Assembly (NCBI GenBank): GCA_023441625.1
Contig: JAEZOA010000079.1
Location: 1 to 9,386 of the forward strand
Length of the DNA stretch: 9,386 nt
DNA from: Bacillota bacterium
GTDB lineage: Bacteria; Bacillota; Clostridia; Acetivibrionales; DSM-1351
Direction of reading: 5' to 3'
The notes below the pieces were generated by a model. That model was not told the origin of the DNA, searched no databases, and saw nothing but the letters and a program-made list of their open reading frames with translations. Shown here one piece after another: positions 6,147 through 9,386 of the stretch. How positions within the stretch are numbered: the stretch's first letter is position 1; each line of letters starts with the position of its first letter. The position numbers and the translations under genes were made by a program.

Positions 6147-8696
6147 ATGGACTATATAACAGAAAAGAAAAAAATAAATAATAAAAAGTTAACAATTGGG
6201 TTTTTGGATGAAAACGCCTATGATGAATATCATAGTCAAATCATATCTGGAATGTTTGAAGCAGCGCTAAAATATGATATGAACATAATTCGATTCGGTC
6301 ATTTTGGTTCAAATACCACATTTAAGCATCAATTTGAACATAATATGATTTTAAATCACATTGAGCAATATGACTTAGATGGTCTAATATTTCTAGGATG
6401 GGCAAGAGTTGCCAATGGTGATAATCATGAAAAATTCAAAAAGCATTTTAACTCAATACCTCTTATTAGCCTTGGTACAGGTTTTAATGATATTCCTTGT
6501 GTTTATTTTCAAGGAGATTACTATCTCAAAGAACTCCTTCTTCATCTAATAAATCGTCATGGTTATAAGAAAATAGCATTTTTATCTCCATATTGGTACG
6601 ATAATCGTGTTAAAGTTTATATAGAGATTATGAAAGAGTATGGCATATATGACCCTTCATTATTTATTAGCGAAAAAGAGCTTGCCGATCTGGACATCCC
6701 ACAAAGAGGCAGAAAAGCAGTATCTATCCTATTAGATGATAGAAAGGTATCGTTAGAAGCAATTATCTCTCTTTATAATGCTGAAACTGAAGGTATTCTA
6801 TCTGAATTGAAGGAAAGAGGCATTGATGTTCCCTATGATATTTCTGTTACAAGTTATGAGGATGGAAATATTGGAAAGCTATCGACTCCCTCCTTTACTA
6901 CGATTTATTTCCCATGGAGAGAGCTCGGCTATTCTTCCTGCGAAAAGATGTTTGAATTAATTACAAATGGTCATATTCCTATGACAACTCAAGTTCCCGG
7001 GAAAGTAGTAATACGTGATTCTTGTGGCTGTATTCCCAGTACAGTTCATAATTCAAAGGTTGGAAAAACATCTATTGCTAATAAACCTATTGATCAACTC
7101 TCTAAAACTGAATATAGTAAATTAGAGGCTGAAATTATCAAGGAAATCGATAGTAAGGATTTGAATATCTCAGCTTTGCTAGCAGCCTTTTTTGAAGATT
7201 TAAGAAATTGCACCTATGTATTTTTCCCTACTCTTCTAGAAGTGCAGCTTCGTAAAATACATCTTGATAAGCTTACAAACATTGAAGATTCTATCTCTAT
7301 ATTTCGAAGACATCTGTTACCTTATACTTTACATGATAAGAATATATTTTTATGGTCTGAGAGTCTCTTTCAGCAAGCACAGATAATACTGCAAGAGATG
7401 ATTTCTAGTACTTGGGTATATGAAGTAATCCGAACAAGAAGGTTAAATCAATTGCTACAAGAAATTGGCCAGCATATAATTACAAATTTTAGTGTTGAGA
7501 GTATCTTTGATTCATTGGAGTTAAATCTTCACAAATTGGGTATCAATAGCTGCTATATTTTCCTCTTTAATAACCCACATTCTGAAGAAAATCATTTTAA
7601 TGACTATAGTTTAGCCTTTGATTATACTTGTAAAACAAGAAATAAATCCAATCCATTAGCTCCCATAAGCGTAAAGCAAAAATTATCAGAATATTTTGAT
7701 TTGAAGAATCATCCCTTCGCTATGATGGGACACCTACTTAATTTCACTGATAATTATATTGGGTTTGTGCTTTTTGAACCAGGTCCACTAGATGATGGAA
7801 TTTATCAAGCTTTAAGTCTACATATTAGCACCGCACTAAGTGGAGCTATACTTCTCGAAAAGTTGGATAGTAGCTATAAAAAGCTTGTTGATCTAGCTCA
7901 CAAAAATGGTATGGCGGACTTTGCTACTGGGATTTTACACAATGTAAATAATGTTCTAAACACGATAAACACTTGTATACAAGTAATTAAGACTTTAGTC
8001 GGCTCCCCACCTTTTGAAGACTTATTAAAAGCCACCAAATTGCTAGAAAGCAATTTAGATGACTTAGATAGCTTCATTATGAATAATACAAAAGGTAAAA
8101 ATCTAATGCAATTCTATGTAAATCTAGATGAACCCATTAAAAATCTACATTCCCAGTTACTTCATAACATTAATCGTTTGAATGAAAAAGTTACTCTTGT
8201 AGATGAAATTATATCCTCTCAGCAAAATTATATTGGAATTAAAGCCAGAAAAGAAGATCTCAATATAGTTACTATCTTAGAAGATGCACTCAAGCTTTAC
8301 CAAATACCAATAGAAAATAGTAATGTTAAAATTATAAAAAAATACGATGATATTAAAAATGTCTCTGTACAAAGAACAAAATTGTTTCATGTAATAGTTA
8401 ACCTTATAAAAAATGCCATTGAAGCTATGATGGAAGTCCCAGAAGATAAAAGAAAATTAATTATAGCTATCGAGCAAAATTCCCATAATACATTTATTAC
8501 AATTACAGACACTGGTACTGGTATTGCTCCTGAAATGCATGAAAGTATTTTTGCTTTCGGATTTACTACTAAAAAAGGTGGACATGGGTTTGGATTACAC
8601 AGTTGTGCAAATTATATGACCGAAATGGGAGGAAAAATCTGGGTTGATAGCGAAGGTCTTGGAAAAGGTTCAACCTTTGTTTTACAATTAAAATAG
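6147..8696 (+). CDS. Cytoplasmic sensor histidine kinase 2 with LacI/PBP1-type ligand-binding domain
   Basis: The predicted protein is 849 residues, collinear with the preceding kinase and its clear tandem paralog. The LacI/PBP1-like sensor domain (about 14-290) has K-L-T-I-G-F-L-D-E, D-G-L-I-F-L-G-W, V-T-S-Y-E-D-G and F-T-T-I-Y-F-P-W-R-E-L-G, ending in S-C-G-C at 292-295, the same positions as in kinase 1. A helical linker and a GAF-like segment (about 435-570) follow. The DHp domain has His598 in I-L-H-N-V-N-N; the third residue after His is Asn601 where kinase 1 and the family as I know it have Gly. The HATPase looks canonical: N-L-I-K-N (Asn752, Asn756), D-T-G-T-G-I (788-793), G-H-G-F-G-L-H (812-818). 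No transmembrane or DNA-binding segment is present. Residues in the putative ligand pocket differ between the paralogs, so they may bind different or related ligands. It is the last gene of the plus-strand operon and converges on the aminotransferase. Confidence 0.88.
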   Translation: MDYITEKKKINNKKLTIGFLDENAYDEYHSQIISGMFEAALKYDMNIIRFGHFGSNTTFKHQFEHNMILNHIEQYDLDGLIFLGWARVANGDNHEKFKKHFNSIPLISLGTGFNDIPCVYFQGDYYLKELLLHLINRHGYKKIAFLSPYWYDNRVKVYIEIMKEYGIYDPSLFISEKELADLDIPQRGRKAVSILLDDRKVSLEAIISLYNAETEGILSELKERGIDVPYDISVTSYEDGNIGKLSTPSFTTIYFPWRELGYSSCEKMFELITNGHIPMTTQVPGKVVIRDSCGCIPSTVHNSKVGKTSIANKPIDQLSKTEYSKLEAEIIKEIDSKDLNISALLAAFFEDLRNCTYVFFPTLLEVQLRKIHLDKLTNIEDSISIFRRHLLPYTLHDKNIFLWSESLFQQAQIILQEMISSTWVYEVIRTRRLNQLLQEIGQHIITNFSVESIFDSLELNLHKLGINSCYIFLFNNPHSEENHFNDYSLAFDYTCKTRNKSNPLAPISVKQKLSEYFDLKNHPFAMMGHLLNFTDNYIGFVLFEPGPLDDGIYQALSLHISTALSGAILLEKLDSSYKKLVDLAHKNGMADFATGILHNVNNVLNTINTCIQVIKTLVGSPPFEDLLKATKLLESNLDDLDSFIMNNTKGKNLMQFYVNLDEPIKNLHSQLLHNINRLNEKVTLVDEIISSQQNYIGIKARKEDLNIVTILEDALKLYQIPIENSNVKIIKKYDDIKNVSVQRTKLFHVIVNLIKNAIEAMMEVPEDKRKLIIAIEQNSHNTFITITDTGTGIAPEMHESIFAFGFTTKKGGHGFGLHSCANYMTEMGGKIWVDSEGLGKGSTFVLQLK

Positions 8697-8700
8697 CCAT

Positions 8701-8726
8701 TATAATGTACTATTATACCTTTTTTT
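8701..8726 (+). terminator. Possible weak terminator between converging genes
   Basis: TATAAT (8701-8706) and ATTATA (8712-8717) form a 6-bp A/T stem with a 5-nt loop, followed by CC and seven T (8720-8726). It starts five bases after the stop codon of kinase 2. The T run lies in the last codons of the opposing aminotransferase gene. The all-A/T stem makes it weak. Confidence 0.35.
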
Positions 8727-9324
8727 CAACTATTTCAGCTTTTAATATTTCTCCAATTATTTCAATCCCTTTAATAATTTTCTCTTCTTTCAGGCCAGAG
8801 TAATTTAACCTCATGGTATTCTCATGACCTCCATTTGGAAAAAAAGCACTACCCTGAACAAATGCAACACCTTTTTTCATTGCTTTAAGTAGTATGTCCT
8901 TACTGTTCATGTACTCTGGCAGTGTTACCCATAGGAATAGTCCTCCCTCTGGCTTGGTATATGAAACCTCTATTGGGAAACACCTTTTCATAGTGTCAAG
9001 CATGGCATTTCTTCTGCTTTTATATAGAGCTATATTGCTTTTAATGTGTTCTTTAATATCATATTTTTCAAAGAAACGAGCTATTTGCATTTGTGCAAAG
9101 AAGTTTGTATGTAAGTCAGTACCCTGTTTAAACAGAATGTATTTATTTATAATCTCTTTTGAAGCATTAACCCAGCCTACTCTATAGCCAGGACAAACAG
9201 TTTTTGAGAAAGTACTCATATATACAACTCTCCCCTGTGTATCAAAGCTTTTTATTGGAGGTAGCTTAGTATCATTAAAGCATAGCTCACTATATGGATT
9301 GTCTTCAAGGATTATTATTTTATA
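8713..9324 (-). CDS. PLP-dependent aminotransferase class I/II, C-terminal half (5' part broken or missing)
   Basis: The open frame from 9324 to the TAA at 8713 encodes about 203 residues matching the second half of a fold-type I aminotransferase (usual length near 390-400). It starts with Y-K-I-I-I-L-E-D-N-P-Y-S-E-L, carrying the PLP-binding Asp and Tyr. S-T-F-S-K-T-V-C-P-G-Y-R-V-G-W follows, with the Schiff-base lysine at codon 9202-9204. The C-terminal M-R-L-N-Y-S arginine should bind the substrate carboxylate. It resembles the 2-aminoadipate/MocR-like aminotransferase group; the substrate cannot be told. The first in-frame ATG (9219) lies inside the conserved core and has no ribosome binding site, so it is not a credible start. 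Upstream of 9324 the frame is interrupted, as described in the next entry. The gene is convergent with kinase 2 and probably unrelated to the signalling cluster. Confidence 0.75.
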   Translation of the reverse strand, partial: YKIIILEDNPYSELCFNDTKLPPIKSFDTQGRVVYMSTFSKTVCPGYRVGWVNASKEIINKYILFKQGTDLHTNFFAQMQIARFFEKYDIKEHIKSNIALYKSRRNAMLDTMKRCFPIEVSYTKPEGGLFLWVTLPEYMNSKDILLKAMKKGVAFVQGSAFFPNGGHENTMRLNYSGLKEEKIIKGIEIIGEILKAEIVEKKV

Positions 9325-9386
9325 TCACGGCAAATTCATGAAGACATATTCTTCCTAACTCTTTTCAAAGAGTTTTTTAAAAATGC
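9325..9386 (-). pseudogene. Frame-disrupted upstream part of the aminotransferase, running off the window
   Basis: In the frame of the downstream aminotransferase there is a TGA at 9325-9327 and a TAG at 9355-9357. Homologous sequence seems to continue in another frame just before the break: that frame reads L-H-E-F-A-V, which joined to Y-K-I-I-I-L-E-D-N-P-Y gives a normal-looking family sequence. That frame itself meets a TGA at 9365-9367. At least two frame changes within about 60 bases are therefore needed. Either the gene has decayed, or the sequence at this edge contains indel errors. Confidence 0.5.

Noticed and set aside
5989..6195. 68-codon minus-strand frame across the kinase 1-kinase 2 junction
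   Set aside because: It overlaps the conserved ATPase G2 box of kinase 1 and the start of kinase 2. No ribosome binding site or promoter was seen.
8664..8678. AAAGGTT-C-AACCTTT palindrome near the end of kinase 2, resembling a terminator
   Set aside because: It encodes the conserved G-S-T-F-V-L end of the ATPase domain, and the stem leaves no proper loop. It is coincidental.
3526..8696. Kinases as LacI-type transcription factors
   Set aside because: Neither protein has a helix-turn-helix before the sensor domain. The first residues lead directly into the first strand, and the outputs are clearly DHp-HATPase.
8894..9187. 97-codon plus-strand frame opposite the aminotransferase
   Set aside because: The minus strand encodes conserved aminotransferase motifs here, so the plus frame is a shadow.

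Overview
The window is low in G+C. Its genes start with strong AGGAGG-type ribosome binding sites, it has TATAAT-type promoters, and one promoter is of the sigma-28 (SigD) type. Together with protein families common in Clostridia, this points to the chromosome of an anaerobic, probably motile, low-GC Firmicute (Clostridium sensu lato). No transposase, phage gene, CRISPR array, tRNA or rRNA was seen.

Layout. Positions 1-249 hold no gene, only a short tandem repeat and the terminator hairpin of the first gene. Three minus-strand genes follow: a 46-aa basic small protein (250-390) behind a sigma-28-like promoter, a 56-aa membrane miniprotein (546-716) behind a good sigma-A promoter, and a class V aminotransferase-fold cysteine desulfurase-like enzyme (845-1993). 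A 276-bp divergent intergenic region (1994-2269) carries two long inverted repeats and three copies of the decamer ATTAATGATA. Three plus-strand genes then run in one direction: a response regulator/diguanylate cyclase (REC-GGDEF, 2270-3427) and two paralogous histidine kinases (3526-6090 and 6147-8696). At the right end a class I/II aminotransferase (minus strand, 8713 to the window edge) converges on the second kinase. Its C-terminal half is intact, but its reading frame is broken near the edge.

The core of the window is the three-gene signalling cluster. Each kinase starts with a LacI/PBP1-type ligand-binding domain that lacks the helix-turn-helix of LacI repressors and has no signal peptide or membrane segment. 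This is followed by a helical linker, a GAF-like segment, a DHp domain with an L-H-N-x-(G/N)-N box, and a HATPase domain. The likely scheme is that a small intracellular ligand binds the kinases, which phosphorylate the REC domain (Asp96) of the neighbouring regulator, whose GGDEF domain then makes cyclic di-GMP. The paralogs deviate from family consensus at different places: the N-box and G2 box in the first kinase, the H-box glycine in the second. A cooperating, perhaps heterodimeric, pair is therefore possible. The ligand, the kinase-regulator pairing and the output are inferred from sequence and gene order only.
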